64,000 nucleotides of DNA from Oreohelix idahoensis. Lineage: Eukaryota > Mollusca > Gastropoda > Stylommatophora > Oreohelicidae. Both the position numbers and the translations under genes were made by a program. The DNA lies in assembly GCA_024509875.1 (NCBI GenBank), contig JAMPIV010009902.1, positions 62,001 through 126,000 of the forward strand. Direction: 5' to 3'. Below the pieces are notes generated by a model that did no database searches, was not told the origin of the DNA, and saw only the letters and a list, made by a program, of their open reading frames with translations. This document shows, piece after piece, positions 10,388 to 21,040 of this stretch. The first letter of the stretch is position 1; every line of letters begins with the position of its first letter.

Positions 10388-11148
10388 CTGTACAGAAAAA
10401 GAAGGGAAAATTTAATCAACTCAAAATTTATCTTTCTTTCCTCAGTAATGTAGTGCCTAACATGCTTGCTTTCTGATGAGGGAGACTGGGCTCAATCCCT
10501 ACATAGAACCCAGCTGTAACAGACCAGGCCAGTTGACAGTTAAATACAAGTAAAACAAAGTAAATCTCCCCAATAATCTTTAAGACAAAATGTGGATGAC
10601 ACTTTATTTTGCCATTTGAAAAAAAATTTATGCTCCATGCAGAAACTGATATACTTCTTCTTTAAGTACAATGTCTTCTGGCATAGGCGATCATGTCTCT
10701 CCACAACTTTCTGTCTCCAGCACTGTTTATTAATGGTTGTTGACTTCATTCTATGTCATGATATCAAACTGGCCAGTAACTGCTCTTTTTTGTGTTCCTC
10801 AACTTCTTTTTTTTTTGGTCTTTCTTGCTGTTACAATATATTCTAGCTTTCTTCTTCTCAGAGAATACCTGATGAAAGTGGATTTCTTTTAACGCAAGAA
10901 ATAAGATGTAAAAACAGACAAAAACAAATACATGAGAAATAAAATAAAAGATGATTTTTTTCACTAAATTTGGCACTGTGATGTACAAATGAGCAGGACA
11001 AACAGAAACAGAAATGAAAAGAAATAATTGATGAAAGCCACACAAATATGTAATATATATATATATATATGGAGGAAAACTGTGCCTGTGACAAATATTT
11101 CAGTGACATCAAACAATATAATAAAACAGAAACAAAGAATCTACCTAC
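10388..11148 (-). other. GPD2: GPD2 intron, nothing recognised
   Basis: AT-rich intron between exons 3 and 4. A weak tRNA-like B box (GGGCTCAATCCC near 10,490) and a short (TA)n run at about 11,053-11,070 are the only structures seen. Confidence 0.5.
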
Positions 11149-11273
11149 TTGTTCAACATCTAAATTAAAGACCGCCTTCTGCAAATACCGTACACCTCCA
11201 TGGATAAGTTTTGTGCTGCGACTGCTGGTCCCTGATGCGAAGTCAAATTTTTCGACCAATCCTGTCTTTAATC
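11149..11273 (-). CDS. GPD2: GPD2 coding exon 3
   Basis: Acceptor GCATAG above 11,273 and donor GTAGGT at 11,148. It encodes [20 protein letters not shown] followed by [21 protein letters not shown], containing the conserved [17 protein letters not shown]-contact block. 125 bp fits 2 + 41 codons. Confidence 0.95.
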
Positions 11274-11758
11274 CTATGCAGGAAAATAATTCAGAAAATA
11301 AATAAAGGAATTCTATGTATAAAGCTGAGAAAATTCTCTAAGTAGTTACTAATCACCTACCACAAATGAAAATGAAAAACATCAACAACAATAAAGATAA
11401 ATGAATAAAAATAGAAAATTTTTGGACTAATGCTTTCTTATAAGTCTCTATCTATCTATCTTCCTTTTCAGTCATTTCTGACTATAGTATACCCGAAACA
11501 GTTTTTGGTGGCACGAGGTTGGGCACTTGAATAAAGAGGTCAAGCTGTTGCCCATGCAGCATGCCTCTGCTGGTGCTGTCAAAGGAACGGTCATAAGTCT
11601 CAGTTTAGTAATATACAATGAAATAAGACCAAATTTAACAACTTGATGTTAAAAAGAAAAAAGTGAGAGGAAAAAAAATGGTGTGTTTTCTTTCTTTCTA
11701 TGTTTTTTTTTTGCACCGATAAGCATAAGGTTTTAAAACTAAAGGACATTAACTCTTA

Positions 11759-13273
11759 ATGGGAGACCTAAATGCGAAAGTTGGAACACACAATAATTAT
11801 AACGAAAGAGTAATGGGGAAATGCGGCAGTGGAACAGTAAATGAGAATGGGGACAAATTAATAAGCTTCTGCAGTATTAACAACCTGGTCATTGGAGGAA
11901 CACTTTTTCAACACAAAGAAGTGCACAAGTTAACATGGGAATCACCAAACGGACGAGACAAAAACCAGATAGATCACATAATGATCAATGGCAGATGGAG
12001 ACATGCACTACAAGACGTGAAAGTAAGAAGAAGCGCAGATGTGGGAAGTGATCATCACCTAGTAGTAGCAAGACTGAAGGTGAAACTCAGAGCTGCTGGA
12101 CCAGTCGCAGTCAAACAGAAAAGATATAACATCACGAAACTTAAGGACCCCCTCACCAGAAAAGCGTTCGTGGTCGACGTAAAGAGACGATATCTGATTA
12201 CCAAAAGCCAGGAAAGAACAGAGACCGACGATGTGGACCAGAAATTCAACACCATCTCAACAATATACAAAGAAAGCAGCAAGTCATGCTTGGGATTCCA
12301 GGAAAGAAAGAGCCAAGACTGGATAACACCAGAAACGCTAAACACCATAGCGAAGAGAAAGGAAATGAAAAGAAAAAAAACAGAAGCTAAGTCTCCCAGG
12401 TTAAAGGCAATATATAGTGAACAGTACAGTCAGCTGGACAAGGAAGTAAAACGTCAAACCCGTGCTAACAAAAGGACATTTCTGGATGACCTTGCAAGAC
12501 AGGCAGAAGAGGCAGCACTGAGAAATGAACAAAGCACAGTTTATAAAATAACTAAAGCTATCAGTGGAAAACGAGGTGCAAACAACATAATGTTAGTAAG
12601 AGACAAGCAAGGAAATCTCATCACCACAGCACAGGGGCAGGAAACAAGATGGGCAGAGCATTTCAGAGAAACACTGAATAAGGAACCACCAGAGACTCAG
12701 CTGAATGTTCCTGAGGCTGAAAGTGACAGACGTAAATACAGACATTCCACGAAAAGAAGAAATTATCACAGCTATCAAAGGGCTAAAAAATGGAAAAGCG
12801 CCTGGTCACGACAATCTGAATGCTGAGCTATTCAAGACAGACCCTGAACTAGCAGCAGAACTATTAGAACCACTATTTGCACAAGTCTGGGAAACTGAGA
12901 CAACACCAACAGAGTGGAGTAAAGGAATAATTGTCAAATTGCCCAAGAAGGGCGACCTTGCAGACTGCAACAAATGGAGAGGAATTACCCTCCTCTCAGT
13001 TCCCAGCAAAATACTAGGCAGGATAATCATCCAGAGAATTTCAAAAGCAGTTGACCATAAACTGAGAAAAGAACAAGCGGGCTTCAGAAAGAACAGAAGA
13101 TGTGCAGATCATATATTTGCCCTCAGGAACATTATAGAGCAGTGCTCAGAATGGCAGAGACAGCTGTACGTTAACTTCGTTGATTTTGAAAAGGCTTTTG
13201 ACAGCATACACAGGGACAGCCTATGGAAAATTCTGAGGGCTTATGGAATTCCCAGCCGCATTGTTTCCATTAT
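11759..13273 (+). pseudogene. LINE endonuclease and N-terminal RT
   Basis: Encodes an APE-type endonuclease missing its N terminus: GDLNAKVG at the start, NQIDHIMI and the terminal GSDHHLVVA block near 12,045. A linker and the first RT motifs follow: NGKAPGHDNL, FVDFEKAFDS (first catalytic Asp, near 13,180). A one-base frameshift near 12,720 separates endonuclease and RT. The protein stops making sense at 13,273, where the inner LINE begins. It would have nicked target DNA and primed reverse transcription; it is dead. Confidence 0.8.
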
Positions 13274-14340
13274 TCTTCTTCTTCTTCTTGCGATCGCATC
13301 TTTGATGATTACACCGTCAGACGAGTTCTCATGATGAATTCGACTGTTGTTTGAAGTTCCTCTTTAACTCCATATAGCTTTGAGTTTAGTGTTGAGTCAT
13401 TCGGCCAGTTATCTTTCTTAACTGGTCATACAGAGGACAGTCCTGTAGAACATGCTCAGCAGTTTGTTCGTTTAATCCACATGTGCACAGTGGTGAAGCA
13501 GACAATCGTAGCTTGTGCATGTGTTTATTCAGTTTGTTATGCCCTGTCCTGAGTCGAAAAATAGTTATCTGTCCCTGCCGGTCGAGAGTGTGATAGTCGT
13601 CTTTGGGTTGGTTCTGTTCTCTTCTGATAGTCTGGATAGCTCTCTTTTTCTCAAAGTATGTGACTTCATTATCTTCTTGTTCACATTCTCCTCCCTTTTT
13701 TGCAAGTTTATCTGCCTTTTCATTTCCGGGTACACCACAATGAGATGGTACCCACTGAAGTATGGTTCTCTTTTTGGCAGCTACCTTGTTTAGTTCATTT
13801 CTCAGATGCGGGAGTTTACCACCCTTGAGAGCTTGCAGGACAGACAGTGCATCTGTGAGGATGACTACCTGGTGGCAGTCAGAGTTGGTGTTATAAATCA
13901 TATTTGCAGCTTGCTCTAGAGCTTGAACCTCAGCTGTATAGTTGGAACAGAATTTACCAGTGGGAATGTGCCTAGTCTCATAGTGGTTGTCAGGATATGA
14001 GATAAAGATACCGGCACCTCCATTCCTAACAGCATTAGTTGCTGATCCATCTGTATAGGCATGTATCCATGATTGATCGGGATAGCTTTCTTGGATCATA
14101 CTCAATGTAGCAGTTCGTTTTTGCAGATCATTATACTCACATCCACTTGTGAGACCACTGACTGATGTATTAATTTGGAGGGCACTGCTGGCCTGCTCCC
14201 ATGGTACAGGGTATAGGGTGGGCTTCAGTGGTGTTGTCTTCATGGATAGGTCTTCTTGATGCTGTCTTATAAGTCTTTTCCCCCGATGCACAAAGCTGCT
14301 ACGCTTTAGACGTCCCAATGCCAGATCATCTAGTCTTGCC
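13274..14340 (-). mobile_element. 5'-truncated LINE with RNase H, nested
   Basis: Inserted in reverse orientation into the RT of the outer LINE. The 11-bp duplication GTTTCCATTAT occurs at 13,263-13,273 and 14,341-14,351. Its 3' end is a (GAA)n tail read as TTCTTCTTCTTCTT. Only the last ~1.07 kb of the element arrived. Confidence 0.88.
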
Positions 14341-14348
14341 GTTTCCAT
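13386..14348 (-). pseudogene. LINE RNase H and C-terminal zinc motif
   Basis: An open frame of 320 codons with a type I RNase H domain: YTDGSATNAVRNGGAGIF (first Asp), YTAEVQALEQAAN (Glu), ILTDALSVLQAL (Asp) and WVPSHCGVPGNEKAD (last Asp). After it come the RLRTGHNKLN block and a CTC-x9-H-x4-C motif typical of RNase H-bearing LINEs. The RT upstream is missing and the apparent start ATG lies in the duplicated target, so this is a truncated fragment, though still unmutated in frame. Confidence 0.85.
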
Positions 14349-14351
14349 TAT

Positions 14352-15342
14352 AAAAAGCCTCTATTCTAACTTTACGTGCAGTGTTGGATCGAGTAATGTA
14401 ACTTTCGAAGTGAAAACAGGAGTACGACAGGGATGCCCCTTATCAACAACATTATTTTTGACAGTCATAGATTGGGTGATGCGCCAGACAACAGAGGGCA
14501 GTCCAAGAGGAATTAGATGGACGTTTTCTACACTGGAAGATTTGGAATATGCAGATGACATTGCACTACTCGCGCATTCACACCAACACATTCAAGACAA
14601 AACCGATAGACTGAATAAGTATGGCCAGCAGGTTGGCCTGAACATTAATTTGAAGAAGACAGAGGTCATGACACTAAATGTGGGCAATCCTGAGCCAATA
14701 ACAGTAAAGAACCAGAAGTTAGAACAGACAGACACATTTACTTACCTAGGAAGCATAGTAACACCTGACGGCGGAACAAGCAAGGACATTAAGAACAGAA
14801 TGAATAAAGCGAGAACAGCCTTTGCTGTTCTCAACAACATTTGGAAGTCTTCCCAGTACAGCACAAACCCCAAATTAAGACTGTATGAGAGCTGTGTACT
14901 TTCTGTGCTTCTCTATGGTGCGGAATGTTGGAGAGTAGCAGAGAAGGAAGTGTCGAAACTGTCCTCCTTCCACACAATCTGCCCAAGGAAAATTCTCCGA
15001 ATCTTTTGGCCAAACACCATCAGCAACCAAGAACTACTTATTCGGAGTAACCAGGAGGACATGCACACCATCATAGCTGGCAGACGCTGGAGTTGGGTTG
15101 GCCATGTCCTCAGAAGGGACCCTGATACCATCACAAGAACAGCTATGCTATGGACCCCCGAGGGAAAGCGAAAGAGAGGCCGACCAAAAACAACTTGGCG
15201 GAGAACTGTGGAAGCTGAGATGCAAAGAATGAACCACAGTTGGGGCACTGTACGAAGGATGGCCGCCGACCGAGCAAGGTGGAATCAATTTGTTGCTGCC
15301 CTACAAGACGCCACCAGGCGTGATGGCCGCTGGCTGCTTTGA
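14352..15342 (+). pseudogene. LINE reverse transcriptase, C-terminal half (outer element)
   Basis: Continues the RT interrupted at 13,273: TGVRQGCPLSTTLF, catalytic YADD at 14,548-14,559, then the thumb and the GHVLRRDPDT/GRPKTTWRRTVEAEM tail. The frame is open from about 14,352 to the stop at 15,342, just before the GAAG tail. Confidence 0.85.
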
Positions 15343-15515
15343 CGGCTGGCGGTTATGGATCAAAGAAGAAGAAGACATTAACTCTGAATGTATGCATGGA
15401 TTCAAGAACAAAACAAGAAAGTCTGGCTGGCTTTCTTGTATGAAAAGAACAGTTAGAAAGTTCTGGGGAAATGAGAGAAAGAACTATGAAAATAAACAAA
15501 GGTCATTCAACAATA

Positions 15516-15810
15516 TGGGACCTAAACCGCGTCAACAGTGAGGAATGCAGTTAGCATCCCATAGCTAGACTGCTTGCGTCAGCAAACCAGAGCTGACCAA
15601 GACCCTACTCCACCTCCAAGTGGTGGTCCTGGAAACAGGCTGCATCACTGCAGTCTGGCCGAGTGAGTAGGGATCGAAGAGGGAAGGCTAACCCGGTCCC
15701 AAAAATGCAATGCTGAAATCGGATGTGTCGGGCCGAAAGGCACAAATATTGCAGCTTCGCTGTAAACGGACACAACGCAACCAACGTCCTTTTCAGGATG
15801 GAAGAAGAAG
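15516..15810 (+). mobile_element. Short GAAG-tailed non-autonomous retroelement
   Basis: A 295-bp unit flanked by the 11-bp duplication ATTCAACAATA (15,505-15,515 and 15,811-15,821). It ends in GGATGGAAGAAGAAG, like the 3' ends of GAAG-tailed LINE copies in the window (for example 27,593). It has no coding capacity. It may be a SINE or an internally deleted LINE keeping both ends, moved by the GAAG-tailed LINE. Confidence 0.65.
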
Positions 15811-17211
15811 ATTCAACAATAATATCAAATCAGGGACTTATATCCACACAGCTGTGCAAACAAATTCTAAGTTACTAATTGTCACGAAGTGGTTTTACGT
15901 TTATAGAGTTTGCCTGCTTGAAAACAAGACCCTAGTATGAGAAAGTCTGAGAAGATAGAATTTAGATGGAAAATGACAGGCCTGTGGACAGATGAGACTA
16001 TTGGCTCAAGGGATAGAATCAGGTTTTGACTCGCCCTTGCCGCTTCGTGACGTCAAACTGGCTATAATCTCACCCTCCTCTGACTTCCTTTAAATACAAG
16101 GAGATAAGGTGTATAAAAACGACCACAGACACCACTATACAGACGACATAAAGTAAGTATAGTAAAGAATAGAAGCTGATCCAGTAACTAATATATGTAT
16201 ATATTTATTTACATACAAGAAAAACATAAAATGGCATCATACGTCATCAAGTCAGTCGATAACTGTTGCACGGCCTGAAAACAACGTACAAATTAGATTA
16301 GATAGACACTAGAAAACAAAAAAAGAAACCCCCAAATCACATTCACTCTTTCTGTCACCCTGCTGAGGAACAATAAAATGATTAGTGATTTAATAACTCT
16401 ACTATTGTGGGGCTGTCAACTTTAGCCTCCACTCTCTAACACAACTAAGAGTTTACTGTCTTAGTCCTGCTGACTCTTCCTCAACGAACGTCTACACAGC
16501 TTTCCACTGGTTAGGCGATATGCGCCGCTATCTAACACCACTTGAAATGCTAAAATAATAGACTTGGAGTAACACAATGGCTCAGTGTCTATCCTTCAAC
16601 TGGATACTGAACAGACCCTACTGGTCCTGTCTATTTTCTCCCTCCTTCTCTCTCTCTCTATTGCTCTTGGTCTCAGTGTCTCTCCAACACTCGCCGACTG
16701 ATGATGCTGCGTCTCCGTTATGCTCTCCTCTCGTTCCTTTCAAGACCAGGCATGGTAACCCTGTCACCTGTTCCTGAATTCTGCGATGATGATGATGAAG
16801 TTCTGGCGTCAAGCATGAGGTACTTGATGAACTGTCGACAAAACTTCTCTGCTGCTGAATAGCTTCCCTCTTTTAACCCGCTCCGGAGTTAGAGGAAAAA
16901 AAACCCCCACAGCCTTGATTTCCGGCTGTACGCAATTGAAACCAGTCTCACGGCCACCTGCCGTTGCTAGAGACTAAAATAGCGATGCTCTCGGCTGTAT
17001 GATAAATAAACCACGGTCCAGCTGAAGCATAGGGACTTCACTGCCAGAGACCATAGGTCTGACCCTTAAGCTAGGTCCTGTTGCCGTGGGTAATTTTGCA
17101 CATGGGCAAATTTACGCTCCCCACTATTCTTGCCGCGACTCGCTGAAATTAAAAGAAGATGCGTCTATTGTATAACAATTCCAACCTAACGCATCTCTAA
17201 CCTAACTCCCC

Positions 17212-17385
17212 TTCACTCGTCATTTACAACAATACATAAAATAATATTGCCCACGTGGCTCACTCGTCATGTACAACAATACAAAAATTAATATTACCCA
17301 CGTGGCACTTAAATCTCTCTCCTCCCTCTCCCCTTCTCTCGTTCTGAAAACGATACATAAAATATTTCTATTCCACGTGGCACTT
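17212..17385. repeat. Imperfect tandem repeat with CACGTGG motifs
   Basis: A ~47-bp unit (CACTCGTCAT, ACAACAATACA, AATATT, CCCACGTGGC) is repeated near 17,214 and 17,261, with a third diverged copy ending near 17,385. Each unit carries a CACGTGG E-box-like hexamer context. Confidence 0.55.
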
Positions 17386-17765
17386 AAATCTCCCTCCTCC
17401 TCTCTCTCTCTCAACTAAAATCTGCCAGCCAAATAAACAAAACCTGTCTGACGGCCACTTGGCCGTCACACGGCTACCCACGTGTCAACATTTTCAACTC
17501 GGGAACTTCTTTTGTCCGAAATTCCGGGGTCTCTCTTTTTTAACATTTACACATGAGGTTTCCTACTTAAGCCCCAATTTAAATGAAATATCGCTATAGG
17601 AATAGTTTACTCCTCTAAGCAGTATAATTCACTTACAACATAAATCTGAACCCTCCGACAATATTTCTCACATTTAAGGCTCAGTAAAATTAACGAACAC
17701 ACCAGGGATTTCCCCATAAAATTACATTAGTAAATACACAGAAATAAATGGTGGTTTTACATAAC

Positions 17766-18060
17766 CTAAAATCCCATCCGCTGCAGACCCAAATAGAACA
17801 GTCCCAACTAAGATGGTTTGGCCATGTCTGCAGAATGGGAGAAGATCGGCTACCACGACAAGCATGGGAAACAAAGAGCCAGGGATCCAGACCTCCAGGA
17901 CGACCCAGAGTCCGCTGGGAGGACAACATTAGACAATCTTTGAAGGACCGAGGACTAGAATGGAACCAGGCCAGGAAGAAGACAGCTGATAGAATGGTCT
18001 GGCGCTTTCTCTTCCAAACCTCTACACCTCACGGTAGAAGGGGAACGACTAAGTAAGTAA
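17766..18060 (+). mobile_element. 295-bp 5'-truncated TAAG-tailed LINE copy
   Basis: Almost identical to 5,532-5,828, with only a few base differences seen. It ends in TAAGTAAG and is flanked by the 13-bp duplication GGTTTTACATAAC (17,753-17,765 and 18,061-18,073). It encodes the last ~95 residues of the LINE protein only. This is a very recent insertion. Confidence 0.88.
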
Positions 18061-18869
18061 GGTTTTACATAACATTCTACAAATATGGGCACACGTGTTT
18101 CTCACAACTTCCCACACTCCTAACTACTGCCAAAATCATAGAAAGAATAAGCACACTGTTGCATTTACGTCGTTCTTCAAAAGAATGATAATGGATGGCA
18201 CTATCGTTTATTTTAAAACTGAAAAGTTAATGTCCCCCGAAGAAATTAACTACGGGCGAAATTCTCAAAAACCACCAAGAAGAAAAACGATGAATAAAAT
18301 AGTATATACCGATTATCGCTGGTTTTTCCCACAGTGGAGAACGATAATTACGACGTCCTATGGCCAGGCAATTATTTCTTCAGAGACAATTGCCCGCGGT
18401 TTCCTCCCTCATTATATACAAGAGAAGACACCCACGCGAATTCCTCTCCCACGCATATCCCAAGCTGCGCGTGTCCGAAAATTGCGTCACATTACGTGAT
18501 GGCCGCGTGTTTCTGATGCGTCATACAGGAGTGCCCGAAAATGACGATTTTCATAAACAATGAAATCTACGGGAATCGCGAACAATCAGAAGAAAGTAAA
18601 ACTGGCCGAGAGTAAAATAAACCTACCAATATAAAACGAACCCGTTTAAATTACCTACTCAAAAATCCCCAAACACGATATATTCACATGAGAAGAAACA
18701 AGGCAAACCCCATATAATTACAGAGAGAAGAGACATGGTGAAACTAAAAATAGAACCACAGAATCAGGCCTGTTAAAAGTCAGAATTACAGTGTAGCATC
18801 ACACTAATTACCTACCAAACACGAAAATTAAAAAACAAAAATAACAAATTAATTCATCATAATTCCTTT

Positions 18870-19085
18870 CCGTTCCCTGTGGAACATAGGACAGAAACAG
18901 TTGCTCTCCATCAATTTCTATTCTGGTCTGTCTTTTTCATCTGTGCCCAAGTCATTCAAATTTCCCTAGCCTCCTCTTCAATAGTTCTTCTCCAAGTTCT
19001 CTTTGGCCTCCCCACTCTTCTTTTCCCTTGTGGGTTGCAATCAAGGGTAATTCTGGCTGTGCTTGATTTTTCTCTTCAAAAATAA
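18870..19085 (-). mobile_element. LINE 3' end fragment
   Basis: The reverse complement resembles the W-rich C-terminal tail of LINE ORFs and ends in the usual GGGAA-ATGG style tail region. It interrupts a repeat that is continuous at 11,345-11,460. Confidence 0.4.
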
Positions 19086-19429
19086 TTCACAATTATAAAA
19101 ATTCTTGGACTAATGATTTTTTCAAAAGTCTCAGTGCTGATCATAAAATACAATGAAACAAAAAAGACCAAAATAACAACTTGATAATTTTAAAAACAGA
19201 AAACACAACAAATATACTAAAACACACACACGTGGCTGTAAAACAAAAGGACATTAACTCTGAATTTAAGCATGGATTTAAGAACAAAAAAGTTAAGTCT
19301 GACTGGCTTCTGGTGAACTGGGAGAAAGTAATATAAAAAATAAACAAAGGTCGTCTAAAATCTGAAGCTATCAGAAGGTAGCTCTGAATATGAAAATAGT
19401 GACTAAAAGCAGTCAAATATATAACAAGG

Positions 19430-19665
19430 CCCCGTAGGGTTCCCTGGGGGGAGGGGGGGCCTCTGAAGAGACAAAGAAAGAAAAGGACGACTTCTCAATA
19501 TGAGGTTGTGTATGCTGCTGGCAACCTCATCATGTAAAATAAATAGCTACAAAAAAGGACAGCTACCAGAGCAGAGCATGAGACAGCTTGCTGCTGACTT
19601 CCTGGCAAAGGGCACCAGCAGCAGCAGTAGTAGCTCCCATAGGAAGCAAGAAGGAAAATAATGAT
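19430..19665 (-). repeat. Dispersed repeat R1 copy
   Basis: Reads as R1 on the minus strand: GGGTTCCCTGGGGG, CTTCTCAATATGAGGTTGTG, CTGGCAACCTCATCATGTAA. It includes a short CAG-rich stretch near 19,615. Confidence 0.55.
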
Positions 19666-20168
19666 GAATATTTTTTGCTTTCCTTCATTGACCTTTCAAC
19701 TTCCCATGGAGCATGGGGCCTTCAACAAACGTCTGCTGAGTCTTTCATCCCCTTTATGTCTGTCCCCATTTCTCTTCTCCGTGTGTTCTTTGGTAATGAT
19801 ATTTAATAAGGCTTAAAACAAATCAGCTCATAAACCGACTTACAGAATAAATATTTAAAAAAAATTTTTTTTAATTTATAAAAATACAAAATATTACGCA
19901 ATTATATGATGAATCTAAAAATGACAGTATGCATTATGCAAGAGGTTAATCCAAATGCACAGGCATGGTCGAAAATCTCCAAATCAGATGTCTCTAACTA
20001 AAATACATAACAAAAAAAAAAAAAAAACCCAACAAATTTAGTCTTTATACATTCTGATTAAATTAGAATAAACAACTGACAACTCATTCTTCGTAATTAC
20101 TCAGTGAACATTTCAAATGTTTTCAAAAGGCTAAAATTGTTGACAAACTTTCCTAATAGTTCACTAAC

Positions 20169-20334
20169 CTCTTGTGGTAGAATCCAAAGCCACACCCAAC
20201 CCAGTGGCTCCACCCCCTATAACCAAAACATCAAGCTCCTCGCTCCTAATGGCTTTAATAAGATCCTCCCGCACTGGTAATGGAGCATTCATTTTCTGTA
20301 TCTCTTCTGGACTGCATCTCATCACTGAACCATT
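20169..20334 (-). CDS. GPD2: GPD2 coding exon 2
   Basis: Acceptor TTTCAG above 20,334 and donor GTTAGT at 20,168. It encodes 55 residues ending in EELDVLVIGGGATGLGVALD followed by STTR. This is the Rossmann FAD-binding GxGxxG motif of the enzyme's first signature. A Leu stands where human GPD2 has Ser (GATGLG). 166 bp fits 55 codons + 1. Confidence 0.95.
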
Positions 20335-20364
20335 CTGAAATGTCATAAATCTGCCGAGTAAAAA

Positions 20365-20550
20365 GCTAAATCATGTCGTACAAGGCAACTAATCTGAGCT
20401 TGTGCACGTGGCTGGAAACCTCATCATGTAAAACAAATTGACATCGAAACCACCACTGCAACAGCATGCGACTGCTTGAGGGCTGGTTTCATGCAAGGTG
20501 GACCAGATGTAGTGGTGCTTCCATGCTCTATGAGGAGCGCAATGAAAAGA
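20365..20550 (-). repeat. Dispersed repeat R1 copy
   Basis: Minus-strand R1: GTACAAGGCAACTAATCTGA, GGAAACCTCATCATGTAAAA, ACTGCAACAGCATGCGACTG. It starts only about 30 bp upstream of exon 2. Confidence 0.55.
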
Positions 20551-21040
20551 GCTAAATACCAAGAGATATCGTTATAAACATTATTAAGATTCTCTGAAAA
20601 CCTCATGAAAGCATACAGCCACACTATTGAATAGCAGAATAACAGTTTATTAGTCAGTCGGAAAATATAATAAACTGAGTAAACTTTCAAATTATGTATT
20701 CATTTTCATACTGCATTAGTAATAAGCATCTCCTTTCTTTTAGTGCAATTATCAGGGTGCAAAATTTCCCTGCTGCCATTTAATAATTACCGCTCAGTTC
20801 CCCATGGAGCATAGGTCATCAACAAACACCTTCCAGGCCGTAATGCCACGTGCTACTGGCAACCAGAAATCTGAGATGGGCGGCCAAAAGTTGAAGTAAG
20901 TAGCCAGTAGCCAGTAGATTGTATTGTTTTTTTTTATTTTTTTATTGTTACTTGGTTGCCATGTCAAAAACTAAATACTACTGTTATTTTCATAAGCAGT
21001 AAAACCAAGTACATTGTCATTTTCACATCCAGTAAAACTA

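Larger units (their letters stand above)
11757..15373 (+). mobile_element. GAAG-tailed LINE, 5'-truncated, interrupted by a second LINE
   Basis: Flanked by the 12-bp duplication GACATTAACTCT (11,745-11,756 and 15,374-15,385) and ending in AAAGAAGAAGAAG. It begins inside the endonuclease (GDLNAKVG) and carries the rest of the endonuclease, the RT and the C-terminal tail. A second LINE in opposite orientation splits the RT between 13,273 and 14,341. A paralogous copy of the flanking repeat near 19,250 lacks the insertion and acts as an empty site. Confidence 0.88.
15983..18766. mobile_element. Putative solo LTR (low confidence)
   Basis: A TGTGGACAG...AATCA segment is flanked by GGCC at 15,979-15,982 and 18,767-18,770, compatible with a TG...CA LTR and 4-bp duplication. 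Without the nested LINE it is about 2.48 kb, close to the LTR lengths of the two elements at 39-58 kb, though I see no sequence similarity to them. It contains a TATA-like GTATAAAAAC at about 16,111, CACGTGG repeats and no coding sequence. GGCC is short enough to be chance. Confidence 0.35.

Noticed and set aside
1595..11273. A processed pseudogene of GPD2
   Set aside because: Exons are separated by introns with GT-AG borders, consistent phases and no frame breaks.
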